A DNA stretch of 47,715 bases. Source: Gemmatimonadaceae bacterium (GTDB lineage: Bacteria; Latescibacterota; UBA2968; UBA8231). The position numbers and the translations under genes are program-made. Of this stretch, positions 8,305 to 16,410 are shown piece by piece (the stretch's first letter is position 1; each line of letters starts with the position of its first letter). The stretch covers positions 1 to 47,715 of the forward strand of contig PBSR01000229.1 of NCBI GenBank assembly GCA_002726335.1, in the 5' to 3' direction. The notes under the pieces were generated by a model. The model was not told the DNA's origin and ran no database searches. It saw only the letters and a program-made list of their open reading frames with translations.

Positions 8305-9050
8305 TGGAGAGCACTTTTGAACGACTGCTGGAGGTGCGGGCGCGACGGGGAGCGGGGTATCTCACCTTGCTCGATCCGGATCGCCTGTCCCTGGATGAGC
8401 TCGAGAGCCGGGCGCTGACGTGCGCCGAGGCCGGGGCAGATGCCATTCTTGTCGGCACGAGTCTGATGCTGTCAGCTGCGGGCAACACGCAACTCTTCGA
8501 GCGTCTGCGGACCGCAGTCGACATCCCGGTGATCTCCTTCCCGGGGGACGCGGGGCAGGTGGTGAGTTCCGCCGATGCGATCCTGTTCCTCAGCATGGTG
8601 AGTGGGCGCAACGCCGAACTGCTCATCGGTCAGCACGTGCGGGCGGCGCCGCTGTTGAAGGAGTTCGAGGTAGAGGTCATTCCGACGGCATACATGCTGA
8701 TCGAATCCGGCACCCTCACCTCCGTCGAATACATGAGTTCGACGAAGCCGATTCCGCGCGACAAAGATGATATCGCCATGGCCCACGCGCTGGCGGCTCA
8801 GTACCTGGGCATGAAGCTGGTATACCTGGAGACGGGCAGTGGCGCCGCCGCGTCGGTGCCCGCGTCGATGGTCCGTGCCGTGTCCCGCTATGTCGATCTG
8901 CCCGTCATTGTCGGTGGCGGCGTGCGGGAGCCGGAGGTGGCACGGGAGAAGGTCGAGGCCGGCGCCGCCTTCGTCGTCACCGGGACCGCCGTGGAGGACG
9001 ACCCGGGCCGACTGCGGGAACTCAGCGCCGCGGTACACGTCTCCGGGTGA
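8304..9050 (+). CDS. Geranylgeranylglyceryl-phosphate synthase family protein (group II, PcrB-like)
   Basis: A 248-residue TIM-barrel prenyltransferase expected to join a polyprenyl diphosphate to sn-glycerol-1-phosphate, making the first ether bond of archaeal-type lipids. Family signatures seen are LLDPDRLSLDEL, AGADAILVGTS, FPGDAGQV, FLSMVSGRNAELLIGQH, STKPIPRDKDDIA, YLETGSGA and the phosphate-binding loops VGGGVREP and VTGTAVEDD. These follow the pattern I know from Bacteroidetes-type (group II) enzymes more than Bacillus PcrB. It starts within the alaS stop codon (TGATG). The substrate chain length cannot be read from sequence. A glycerol-1-phosphate dehydrogenase and a second-step enzyme (DGGGPS) are not in the window. 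Confidence 0.9.
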   Translation: MESTFERLLEVRARRGAGYLTLLDPDRLSLDELESRALTCAEAGADAILVGTSLMLSAAGNTQLFERLRTAVDIPVISFPGDAGQVVSSADAILFLSMVSGRNAELLIGQHVRAAPLLKEFEVEVIPTAYMLIESGTLTSVEYMSSTKPIPRDKDDIAMAHALAAQYLGMKLVYLETGSGAAASVPASMVRAVSRYVDLPVIVGGGVREPEVAREKVEAGAAFVVTGTAVEDDPGRLRELSAAVHVSG

Positions 9051-9059
9051 GTCCGGTGT

Positions 9060-9863
9060 ATGGGGGACGGTTTCGTCGACATACATTGCCACGCGTTGCC
9101 CGGCGTCGATGACGGGGCAGACGGTCTCGACACAGGGCTCGACATGCTGCGCCGAGCCGTCGACGAGGGCGTTGACGACATCGTTCTGACGCCGCACTAC
9201 CGGCCCGACGATGGGCCGGAGAGAGCAGAGGAACTGCAGGAGTGTTTTTCCGGCTTTGTCGAGGCCGTCGCTGCGGCCGGTATCGACGTGGCCATCCATC
9301 TCGGGGCCGAACTGGCATTCCGCTTCGGCCTGGATCGGCTGGTTCAGTCGACGCCGGCAGCACGTCTGGCAGGAGGGTCGTACGTCCTTGTTGATCTGCC
9401 CCCTGGGCCGTTGTCCCCCGGGCTGGAACAGGCCTTCTTTGAGCTCCGCACGGCGGGGTATCGGCCTGTGCTGGCGCATCCGGAACGATACCGGACTCTG
9501 GCGGCGGATCCCGAACGCATCGGTCGACTGCGGGACCAGGATCTGCTCCTGCAGGTGAACGCCGGCAGCCTCCGGGGTCGCTTCGGGCGACGTGCGCAGG
9601 CCGCCGCCATTCACCTCGTTGAGTCCGGGCAGGCCGACTTCGTCGGCAGCGACGGACACGACCTGAAAAAGCGACCCCTGTCCCTCCGCTCGGCGTACGA
9701 GCAGGTGGTCGGACTGGCAGGCCGGCATGAGGCCGAACGCCTGTTCAGGTGCAATCCGCGTTGCGTGCTGACGGGAGGGTCAACGGAAGCAGGTCAGGGC
9801 ACATGGCTCAGGGAGCGTCCCGGCCTGTGGACACGGTTGCGTCGGCGGTTTGGTCGACACTAG
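9060..9863 (+). CDS. PHP-domain phosphoesterase, CpsB/YwqE-like tyrosine-protein phosphatase
   Basis: A 267-residue PHP metal-dependent phosphoesterase. The N-terminal DIHCHALPGVDDGA is the diagnostic CpsB/YwqE signature. Further metal-ligand motifs are TPHYRP, LGAELAF, LAHPERY and GSDGHD. Known members dephosphorylate bacterial tyrosine kinases that control capsule and exopolysaccharide export. No BY-kinase or polysaccharide cluster lies nearby, so that role here is inference. It starts 9 nt after the GGGP synthase and precedes HPr, so it belongs to the same run of genes. The last 30 or so residues are Arg-rich and outside the conserved domain. Confidence 0.85.
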   Translation: MGDGFVDIHCHALPGVDDGADGLDTGLDMLRRAVDEGVDDIVLTPHYRPDDGPERAEELQECFSGFVEAVAAAGIDVAIHLGAELAFRFGLDRLVQSTPAARLAGGSYVLVDLPPGPLSPGLEQAFFELRTAGYRPVLAHPERYRTLAADPERIGRLRDQDLLLQVNAGSLRGRFGRRAQAAAIHLVESGQADFVGSDGHDLKKRPLSLRSAYEQVVGLAGRHEAERLFRCNPRCVLTGGSTEAGQGTWLRERPGLWTRLRRRFGRH

Positions 9864-9883
9864 TTGAGCGACACGGGAGCGGC

Positions 9884-10156
9884 ATGGTAGAGAAGAGAGT
9901 CACCGTCACCAACGTGCTGGGCATCCACGCACGCCCGGCGACGCTGCTGGTACAGGCGGCATCGCGCTTTGAAGCCGACATCTTTCTGACCAAGGGAGAC
10001 GTCAGCCGCATCAACGGCAAGAGCATCATGGGTGTCATGATGCTGGCAGCGGAACAGGGCGCCGAGGTGCTCGTCGAGGCCGAGGGGGAGGACGCGCAGG
10101 CAGCCCTGGACACGGTGGCCGAGCTGCTGGGCAACGACTTTGAAGGCCGGCTTTGA
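9884..10156 (+). CDS. ptsH: Phosphocarrier protein HPr
   Basis: A 90-residue HPr. The phosphoacceptor His15 sits in GIHARPA, and the regulatory serine is Ser47 in NGKSIMGVMML, the position modified by HPr kinase in Gram-positive and many other bacteria. The start ATG 9884 follows a GGGAG-like site (9875-9879) and gives the canonical beginning VEKRVTVTN. It accepts phosphate from enzyme I, encoded immediately downstream and overlapping its stop (TTGA). No sugar-specific EII component is visible in the window. Confidence 0.95.
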   Translation: MVEKRVTVTNVLGIHARPATLLVQAASRFEADIFLTKGDVSRINGKSIMGVMMLAAEQGAEVLVEAEGEDAQAALDTVAELLGNDFEGRL

Positions 10157-11925
10157 ATCGAGAGCATCTCAAACTGGAGGGCGTCGCCGCCGCTCCGGGT
10201 ATCGCCATCGGCAAAGCCTTCACCCACCGGGCAGAACGGCCTGCCGCCTCGCTGCGACGCGTACCCGACCACCGGATCGACGCCGAGATTCAGCGATTTC
10301 ACGCCGCACTGGCATCGGTATGTGAGGAGGTCCGCCGGACCCGGCAGCGCGTCGAACACGAACATGGCGCCGACCTGGCGATGATTTTCGAAGCCCACCT
10401 GGCCATGCTCGACGACGTGCAGATGAAGGACGGTACCATCGACTGCATCCGCTCCCGCAACTGGTCGGCGGAGCGCGCCTTTTCCGAGACGATGGCTCAG
10501 TTTCGCAAATCCTTCGAACAGACCGACAACGAGTACCAGCGTGCCCGTGTCGGTGATCTGAAGGACATCGAGCATCAGGTGCTGGTGCACCTGGCCGGAG
10601 GCGGTCTCTCCGCCCTGCAGAGCGCCCGCTCGAACACGGTCATTTTCGCCCGCGACCTGCTGCCTTCTGAGGCCGCACAGCTGGCTCGTCGGCTGGTGAA
10701 GGGTCTGGTCACCGACGCTGGCGGCGTCACCTCGCACACAAGTATCATCGCTCGCTCTCTGGGCCTGCCCACCGTGGTGGCCACCGAGCGGGCGTCACGG
10801 CAGGTAGAGGCAGGCGATCCTGTCATCGTCGATGGGGACGAGGGGGTCGTCCATATCCGCCCTGACGCCGGTACCGTGCGTTACTACCGGGCGCAGCTGC
10901 GGCGCCAGCTGCGTCGCGAGCGCGAACTGAGCGAGCGCCGGGATCTGCCGGCCACCACCCGTGACGGCGCAGAGATTACACTGCTGGCCAACGTCGACCT
11001 GCCGCAGGAGATCGATCAGGCCCTCGACAGCGGCGCCCGGGGTGTCGGCATGGTACGCACCGAATTTCTCTACCTGGGGTACCGCCTGCCGTCGGAGGCC
11101 GAGCAACTCGACGTCTACGCGCAGATCGTGCGTTCCATGGCACCCAACCCCGTCGTCATCCGGACGGTCGATCTGGGTGGCGACAAGCTGACCCACGCCG
11201 TCGACGCCCCCCCGGAAGCCAACCCGTTCCTCGGCTGGCGCGGCATTCGCATCTGTCTGGATACGCCGGATCTGTTCAAGACGCAGCTGCGGGCGATTCT
11301 GCGTGCCGGTGCCCTCGGCGAGGCTCGCATCCTGCTACCGATGATCACCAATCTCGACGAGGTCCGCCGGGCCCGGGAGTTGATCTCTCAAGTTCAGGGT
11401 GATCTGCAGCAGGAAGGAATCGAGCACCAGGCGGACTGTCAGGTGGGGGTCATGATCGAGGTGCCCTCCGCCGCCATCATCTCTGAGCAGCTGGCGCGAG
11501 AGGCCGACTTCTTCAGTCTCGGGACGAATGATCTCGTGCAATACACCCTGGCAGTCGATCGCGGCACCGCCCGTGTTGCCGGTCTCTACGACCCACTGCA
11601 CCCGGCTGTATTGAGACTCATCCAGCAGGTCACCGACAACGCCGAGGCCGCGGGGATACCCACCAGTATCTGTGGCGAGATGGCAGCCGATCCCGTGGCC
11701 GCCGTGATCCTTATGGGACTGGGCGTACACCTGCTGAGCATCAGCCCCGGCCAGATACCCGAGCTCAAGGAGGTCGTGCGCGCTGCCGACCTGGCCACGA
11801 TGCAGCAAGTGGCCCGCGACTGCCTGGGACTCACATCGGGGGCAGAGATTCGAGCGCGAGTCGAGTCGACCATGAAGGACGTCTTTCTCGCCGCCAGACC
11901 TCCCCGAAGAGAAGAGGCGCCATGA
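10153..11925 (+). CDS. ptsI: Phosphoenolpyruvate-protein phosphotransferase (PTS enzyme I)
   Basis: A 590-residue enzyme I that moves phosphate from PEP to HPr. The N-terminal domain starts at LEGVAAAPGIAIGKAF, and the phosphorylated histidine is His195 in GGVTSHTSIIARS. The C-terminal PEP-binding barrel shows GVGMVRTEFLYL, NPFLGWRGIRICL, GVMIEVPSA, FSLGTNDLVQYT and SICGEMA. The start is TTG 10153, which overlaps the HPr stop; this gives the expected family N-terminus. The stop overlaps the next gene's ATG (ATGA). Confidence 0.96.
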   Translation: MNREHLKLEGVAAAPGIAIGKAFTHRAERPAASLRRVPDHRIDAEIQRFHAALASVCEEVRRTRQRVEHEHGADLAMIFEAHLAMLDDVQMKDGTIDCIRSRNWSAERAFSETMAQFRKSFEQTDNEYQRARVGDLKDIEHQVLVHLAGGGLSALQSARSNTVIFARDLLPSEAAQLARRLVKGLVTDAGGVTSHTSIIARSLGLPTVVATERASRQVEAGDPVIVDGDEGVVHIRPDAGTVRYYRAQLRRQLRRERELSERRDLPATTRDGAEITLLANVDLPQEIDQALDSGARGVGMVRTEFLYLGYRLPSEAEQLDVYAQIVRSMAPNPVVIRTVDLGGDKLTHAVDAPPEANPFLGWRGIRICLDTPDLFKTQLRAILRAGALGEARILLPMITNLDEVRRARELISQVQGDLQQEGIEHQADCQVGVMIEVPSAAIISEQLAREADFFSLGTNDLVQYTLAVDRGTARVAGLYDPLHPAVLRLIQQVTDNAEAAGIPTSICGEMAADPVAAVILMGLGVHLLSISPGQIPELKEVVRAADLATMQQVARDCLGLTSGAEIRARVESTMKDVFLAARPPRREEAP

Positions 11926-12917
11926 GCGCACCCGACCGTCTGTGGGCTGTTGTCCCGGTCGCCGGTTTCGGCGCCCGACTTCGTCCGCACACCCATACAC
12001 GTCCCAAGCCATTGTTGCACGTGGCCGGTAAACCGATCATCGGCCATATCCTCGACCAGCTGGTGCCCATGGGCATCGAGCGGATCGTGCTCGTCATCGG
12101 CTATCTCGGCGAGCGCATCGTCGAGTACGTCAGGGCAAGGGGAGACTTCCGCGAAGTGGAGTTCGTCGAGCAGAAGGAGATGCTCGGCCTCGGACATGCC
12201 ATCTGGCTTACCCGCGACGTTGTCGGCGACGATCCGCAGCTGATGGTCTACGGCGACACCATCTTCCAGGCGGATCTGACCGACGTGCTGGGGCGATCCG
12301 GCGACGGTCATCTGGGCGTTAAGCGGGTCGAGGATCCGAGCCGGTTCGGTGTCGTCGTGCAGGAGGCAGAGCGGGTGACGGGCCTGGTGGAAAAGCCGGA
12401 CTCCTTCATCTCCGATCTGGCCATCGTCGGCGTCAATCACATCCGCGACAGTCGGTGTCTCTACACGTGCCTGGGAGACCTCATCCGAGAGGGCCGCCGC
12501 ACGCGGAACGAGTTCCAGGTGACCGACGCATTTCAGGCCATGGTCGACGAGGGCGCTCAATTGGGTACTTTCAATGTGGCCGAATGGTACGACTGCGGCA
12601 CACGCGAGGCCCTGCTGGTGACGAATCGCGCCATGCTCGAGGGTACGGCAGTTCCCGCCGTGAGTGGTGATGTCGTCGTTGTGCCGCCGGCCCATATCGA
12701 CCCCACGGCAAGAGTCAGCCATTCGGTGATCGGCCCCCACGCATCGGTGGGGGCCGGCGCCAGCGTGTCGCAGTCCGTCGTCCGCAACAGCATCATCGGT
12801 GAGGAAGCTGTGGTAGAGAACATCGTCCTCGAGGATTCTCTCATCGGATTCCAGGCCGTCGTCGCCGGTCGCCCCAGTCATCTCAACGTGGGCGACCTGT
12901 CGCAGATCACGAGTTGA
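11922..12917 (+). CDS. Sugar-1-phosphate nucleotidyltransferase (RmlA/GlmU-like) with left-handed beta-helix tail
   Basis: A 331-residue nucleotidyltransferase. The N-terminal Rossmann-type domain carries the signature VPVAGFGARLRPHTHTRPKP with KPLLHVAGKPII, plus YGDTIF (metal/NTP binding) and LVEKPDS. The C-terminal region has hexapeptide-type repeats (HIDPTARVSHSVIGPHASVG and SIIGEEAVVENIVLEDSLIG), as in long RmlA/GlmU-type enzymes. It should activate a sugar-1-phosphate to an NDP-sugar for glycan or cell-wall synthesis; substrate and nucleotide cannot be fixed from sequence. Coupled to ptsI by a 4-nt overlap, it may link PEP status to sugar activation, which is speculation. Confidence 0.85.
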   Translation: MSAPDRLWAVVPVAGFGARLRPHTHTRPKPLLHVAGKPIIGHILDQLVPMGIERIVLVIGYLGERIVEYVRARGDFREVEFVEQKEMLGLGHAIWLTRDVVGDDPQLMVYGDTIFQADLTDVLGRSGDGHLGVKRVEDPSRFGVVVQEAERVTGLVEKPDSFISDLAIVGVNHIRDSRCLYTCLGDLIREGRRTRNEFQVTDAFQAMVDEGAQLGTFNVAEWYDCGTREALLVTNRAMLEGTAVPAVSGDVVVVPPAHIDPTARVSHSVIGPHASVGAGASVSQSVVRNSIIGEEAVVENIVLEDSLIGFQAVVAGRPSHLNVGDLSQITS

Positions 12918-12956
12918 AACGTTCACTTTTCATGTATACAAGAGGAGGCACCACAG

Positions 12957-14117
12957 GTGAGCCACTACCTGTTCACATCCGAATCGGTCTCTGAAGGCCA
13001 TCCCGACAAGGTGGCCGATCAGATCTCCGACGCCATTCTCGACGCCATGCTCGCCGGGGACAAGAACTCGCGCGTTGCCTGCGAGACTCTGGTCACCACG
13101 GGGCAGGTCGTCGTCGCTGGAGAGATCACGTCGAAGTCGTACGTCGACATTCAGCGCACCGTACGGGCCGTCATCGAGGACATCGGTTATACCAACCCCG
13201 ATTACGGATTCGACTATCGCTCCTGCGGTATCTCCGTGATGCTCGACCAGCAGTCAGAGGACATATCACAGGGCGTGACCGAGGCCGAAGGCCTGCACGC
13301 CGAGATGGGTGCCGGAGACCAGGGCATGATGTTCGGCTATGCCTGTCGCGAGACACCGTCTCTCATGCCACTGCCGATCACGCTTTCGCACAAGATCCTT
13401 CAGCATCTGGCGCGGTTGCGCAAGAAGGGCACGATCAAATACCTGCGTCCCGATTCCAAGTCGCAGGTGACCGTGGAGTATGTCGATGGCAAACCCCAGG
13501 GCGTAACGACGGTTGTGGTGTCCACGCAACACGATCCCGGGGCCAGCCACGCCCGCATCCAACGCGATATGATCGCTGAAGTGAAGAAGGTGATCCCGAA
13601 AAAACTCCTGTCGAAGGACACCGAGTACCACATCAACCCCACGGGGCGGTTCGTCGTCGGCGGTCCCCACGGTGATTGTGGCCTGACGGGCCGCAAGATC
13701 ATCGTCGACACCTATGGCGGCTACTGCCCCCACGGTGGTGGTGCTTTCTCCGGCAAGGACCCATCCAAGGTCGACCGCAGCGCCCACTATATGGCCCGAT
13801 ACGTGGCCAAAAACGTCGTAGCCGCTCGTCTCGCCGATCGCTGTCAGGTGCAACTGGCATACGCCATCGGTGTGCCCGAGCCCGTCTCGGTCCTGGTGGA
13901 TACGTATGGCACAGGGGTGCTTTCGGACGAGGACCTGGCCGGTCTCCTGTCCGATGTGTTTGATCTCACACCCAAGGGCATTATCGAGAAGCTGCGACTC
14001 CGCCGGCCGATCTACCAGAAAACGACCAACTACGGTCACTTCGGGCGTAGCGACGACGATTTCACCTGGGAGAAGACGGACAAGGTTCGCGCCTTGAAAA
14101 AGGCCGCCGGCATCTGA
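12957..14117 (+). CDS. metK: S-adenosylmethionine synthetase
   Basis: A 386-residue MetK that makes SAM from methionine and ATP. Family motifs are present: [66 protein letters not shown] and TNYGHFGR. The start is GTG 12957, 8 nt after a strong AGGAGG (12943-12948); the ATG at 12932 is out of frame. The 39-nt gap to the previous gene is too short for a SAM riboswitch. A GC-rich hairpin follows the stop. Confidence 0.97.
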   Translation: MSHYLFTSESVSEGHPDKVADQISDAILDAMLAGDKNSRVACETLVTTGQVVVAGEITSKSYVDIQRTVRAVIEDIGYTNPDYGFDYRSCGISVMLDQQSEDISQGVTEAEGLHAEMGAGDQGMMFGYACRETPSLMPLPITLSHKILQHLARLRKKGTIKYLRPDSKSQVTVEYVDGKPQGVTTVVVSTQHDPGASHARIQRDMIAEVKKVIPKKLLSKDTEYHINPTGRFVVGGPHGDCGLTGRKIIVDTYGGYCPHGGGAFSGKDPSKVDRSAHYMARYVAKNVVAARLADRCQVQLAYAIGVPEPVSVLVDTYGTGVLSDEDLAGLLSDVFDLTPKGIIEKLRLRRPIYQKTTNYGHFGRSDDDFTWEKTDKVRALKKAAGI

Positions 14118-14123
14118 AGGGCA

Positions 14124-14150
14124 GGGGGGCCGGGTGACGCCCGGCCTCCC
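14124..14150 (+). terminator. GC-rich hairpin after metK, no T-tract
   Basis: An 11-bp stem, GGGGGGCCGGG (14124-14134) against CCCGGCCTCCC (14140-14150) with one G-T pair, and loop TGACG, 6 nt after the metK stop. No T run follows. It is probably the 3' end or a stabilising structure of the long dnaX-metK transcript. Confidence 0.5.
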
Positions 14151-14283
14151 GCCTTCCGACCGGTTCCCTGCCTCCACCCAATTACCCTATATTCCACCCC
14201 CGCACATCGAACCGAGGACGGTTCGCCGCGTCCGGCTGGAAGAGGGTGCGATCTACACATCACGCCAACAGGAGTCCTCCCAG

Positions 14284-16389
14284 ATGAAGCTGCCTTCGGG
14301 AGTCCGCAACCGACCGCTCTGGCGGTACAGCGCTGCCGCGCTGGCAGGTGCGCTGGGCACCGCCCTCGTGGCCGGATGCACAGTGGAGCCCCCAGCCGCG
14401 CCAAGTACGAACTTCGTCATCTCCATTCCAGTCGCCAATGACAGCACCCGCGTCAGTGAACTGGTCGGCGATCGCGACGACTTTCTCGAGATCGACGACG
14501 TCACTGGCGGCATGAAGCTGAAAGTCACCATGCCCCTTCCGGGAAGCTCCGGTGCCGAGCCCGAGATTCTCGGCACTGCGGAAGTCGGGCAGAACCTCAA
14601 GGTGACCCCCCAGGCCAACAGCTTTTCCACGGCCATCGGTGACCTGTCGATTCCCGGTCAGACCATTCCCGAAGTCGAAGTCAAGATGAGCACCCTCCTC
14701 GGCCGTGACATCCCCACCGGAACTACGATCCCGTCCCTGCCGGGGTCGACCTTCGATATCGAAGTGCCCATGCCGCTGGCTGGTGTCACAGCACTGGAAA
14801 TCGCCACCGGTGGCCTGTCCGTCGCTGTGGACAACGGCTTTCCCGTGGACCTCGTCAACCTGGCCCTCATCCTGCGTGACAACAGCGCTGGCGGGGCCAT
14901 TGTCGATCAGATCGACCTGGGGACGGTGGCCGCCAACGGCGGCAGCGCCGCGGGTCGATTCTCGCTCGAGGGCCGTACGATCAGCGGCAATCTGGCCCTG
15001 GCCGTTGCCGGCGGCACGGCGGACGGCACGGACCTGACGGTCGATGAGGACCCCAGCCTGGTGATCAACTCCGAACTCGAGACGCTGCTGGTGACACGGG
15101 CGACGGCGCTGATTCCACAGCAGGAGTTTGAGGACAGCCAGACCCTGGACTTTCCCGATGATCGCATCCAGGTCACCGAAGCGGTCATGAGCGAGGGTGG
15201 CATCACCCTCGTGGTGACAAACAATATCCCCATCGTCATGGAAGTGGAGCTGTCGCTGCCGGACCTGCAGGATGCCAATGGCAACGCACAGGTTCTGTTG
15301 CTCGATTCACTCGTGGCCGGACAGCCACGGGAGATCACTTTCGACCTGACGAACAACACCTTCGCTCCCGACCATCCACTGCAGATGCGGCTCGCATACC
15401 GGGCCCGTACGTTCGCCTCCGATACGGAGGTCACCATCCGTTCCGGTGGCGAGATCGACATCCAGGCTCTCACCGAACAGATGGTCTTCACCCGCGTGCA
15501 AGGCCGCCTGAACGAGATCAGCCTGACGATCCCGCAACAGCAGCGGGACGTCGAATTCCCTGACGGCCTCGACAACGTCAGCATCGGCGACGCGAACCTG
15601 GCCGTGTTCGTCACCAGCGGGGTCGGCTTCCTGGCCGACGTGGATATCCTGTTTACCGGGACCAACGAGCGGGGCACCGAAACCCTGGTGGTGCGTGAGA
15701 CCTTTGAGCGGGGCAATCCAGACAATCCCAAGAGCGACATACTGGCGGTCAGCTCCGCCGATCTGACGCGGTTCCTCAACCATCTGCCCACCAGCATCAC
15801 CGTGGAGCCGGTGGTTATCGTCGGCGATGGCGCCGAAGAGGAGATCATCGAGTCGGATCACTTCGTCTCTCTCGACAGCGTCGTGTTTCGTACCGCGCCT
15901 CGGCTGACGGTGTTGGCCGAGACGAAGATCGATCCCGACCCCGAGGACATCAGCTTCCGAGACTCGGAGGCGCGCGACAAGATCAATACCAACTTCGAGA
16001 GCGCCACGGTGGTCACCGAAATCGAGAGCAGCATCCCTGTCGGCATCGGCGTGCGGCTGTATGTCGCCCGTGATCCGGCAACGGTCTATACCGATCCTGT
16101 CACTACCGTACCGGTGGCTTCGGAGCCGCCGTTCCAGGTTCCGGCGGCACCGGTCGATGCGAACGGACTGTCGGACGGCACTGTCACCGCCACCCAGGAG
16201 CTGCCGATCCTCAAGGAACAGGTACTCCAGTTCCTTCTCGAAGACGATCCCAATCAATCTCTGTTCGCAGGTGTTCGTGTCACTCTGCCCGAGACGGGCG
16301 GAGAGGTCGAGGTGCGAGCTACTGACTTCATCAACGTCATCGCCGGTCTTCGTGTTGAGCTCGAGCTCAACGAAGATCTGGTCAAATAG
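14284..16389 (+). CDS. Large predicted lipoprotein of unknown function
   Basis: A 701-residue protein of no family I recognise. The start ATG 14284 is preceded by an AGGAG site (14270-14274) and gives a lipoprotein signal: basic N-terminus, hydrophobic core and lipobox LVAGC with the lipidated Cys32. The mature chain is acidic, rich in beta-forming stretches and short repeats of the type TLVVTNNIPIVMEVELSLPDL, which resembles stacked beta-sandwich domains. It is probably surface- or periplasm-anchored. The next gene, 21 nt downstream, encodes an outer-membrane barrel, so the two may form a complex; that is inference from adjacency. The frame is open upstream to 14134 but without a plausible signal. 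Confidence 0.8.
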   Translation: MKLPSGVRNRPLWRYSAAALAGALGTALVAGCTVEPPAAPSTNFVISIPVANDSTRVSELVGDRDDFLEIDDVTGGMKLKVTMPLPGSSGAEPEILGTAEVGQNLKVTPQANSFSTAIGDLSIPGQTIPEVEVKMSTLLGRDIPTGTTIPSLPGSTFDIEVPMPLAGVTALEIATGGLSVAVDNGFPVDLVNLALILRDNSAGGAIVDQIDLGTVAANGGSAAGRFSLEGRTISGNLALAVAGGTADGTDLTVDEDPSLVINSELETLLVTRATALIPQQEFEDSQTLDFPDDRIQVTEAVMSEGGITLVVTNNIPIVMEVELSLPDLQDANGNAQVLLLDSLVAGQPREITFDLTNNTFAPDHPLQMRLAYRARTFASDTEVTIRSGGEIDIQALTEQMVFTRVQGRLNEISLTIPQQQRDVEFPDGLDNVSIGDANLAVFVTSGVGFLADVDILFTGTNERGTETLVVRETFERGNPDNPKSDILAVSSADLTRFLNHLPTSITVEPVVIVGDGAEEEIIESDHFVSLDSVVFRTAPRLTVLAETKIDPDPEDISFRDSEARDKINTNFESATVVTEIESSIPVGIGVRLYVARDPATVYTDPVTTVPVASEPPFQVPAAPVDANGLSDGTVTATQELPILKEQVLQFLLEDDPNQSLFAGVRVTLPETGGEVEVRATDFINVIAGLRVELELNEDLVK

Positions 16390-16410
16390 GTGGGGAGCGA
16401 GAGAACTGAC

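Noticed and set aside
12918..12956. SAM riboswitch upstream of metK
   Set aside because: Only 39 nt separate the genes, too short for a known SAM riboswitch, and no such structure is visible.
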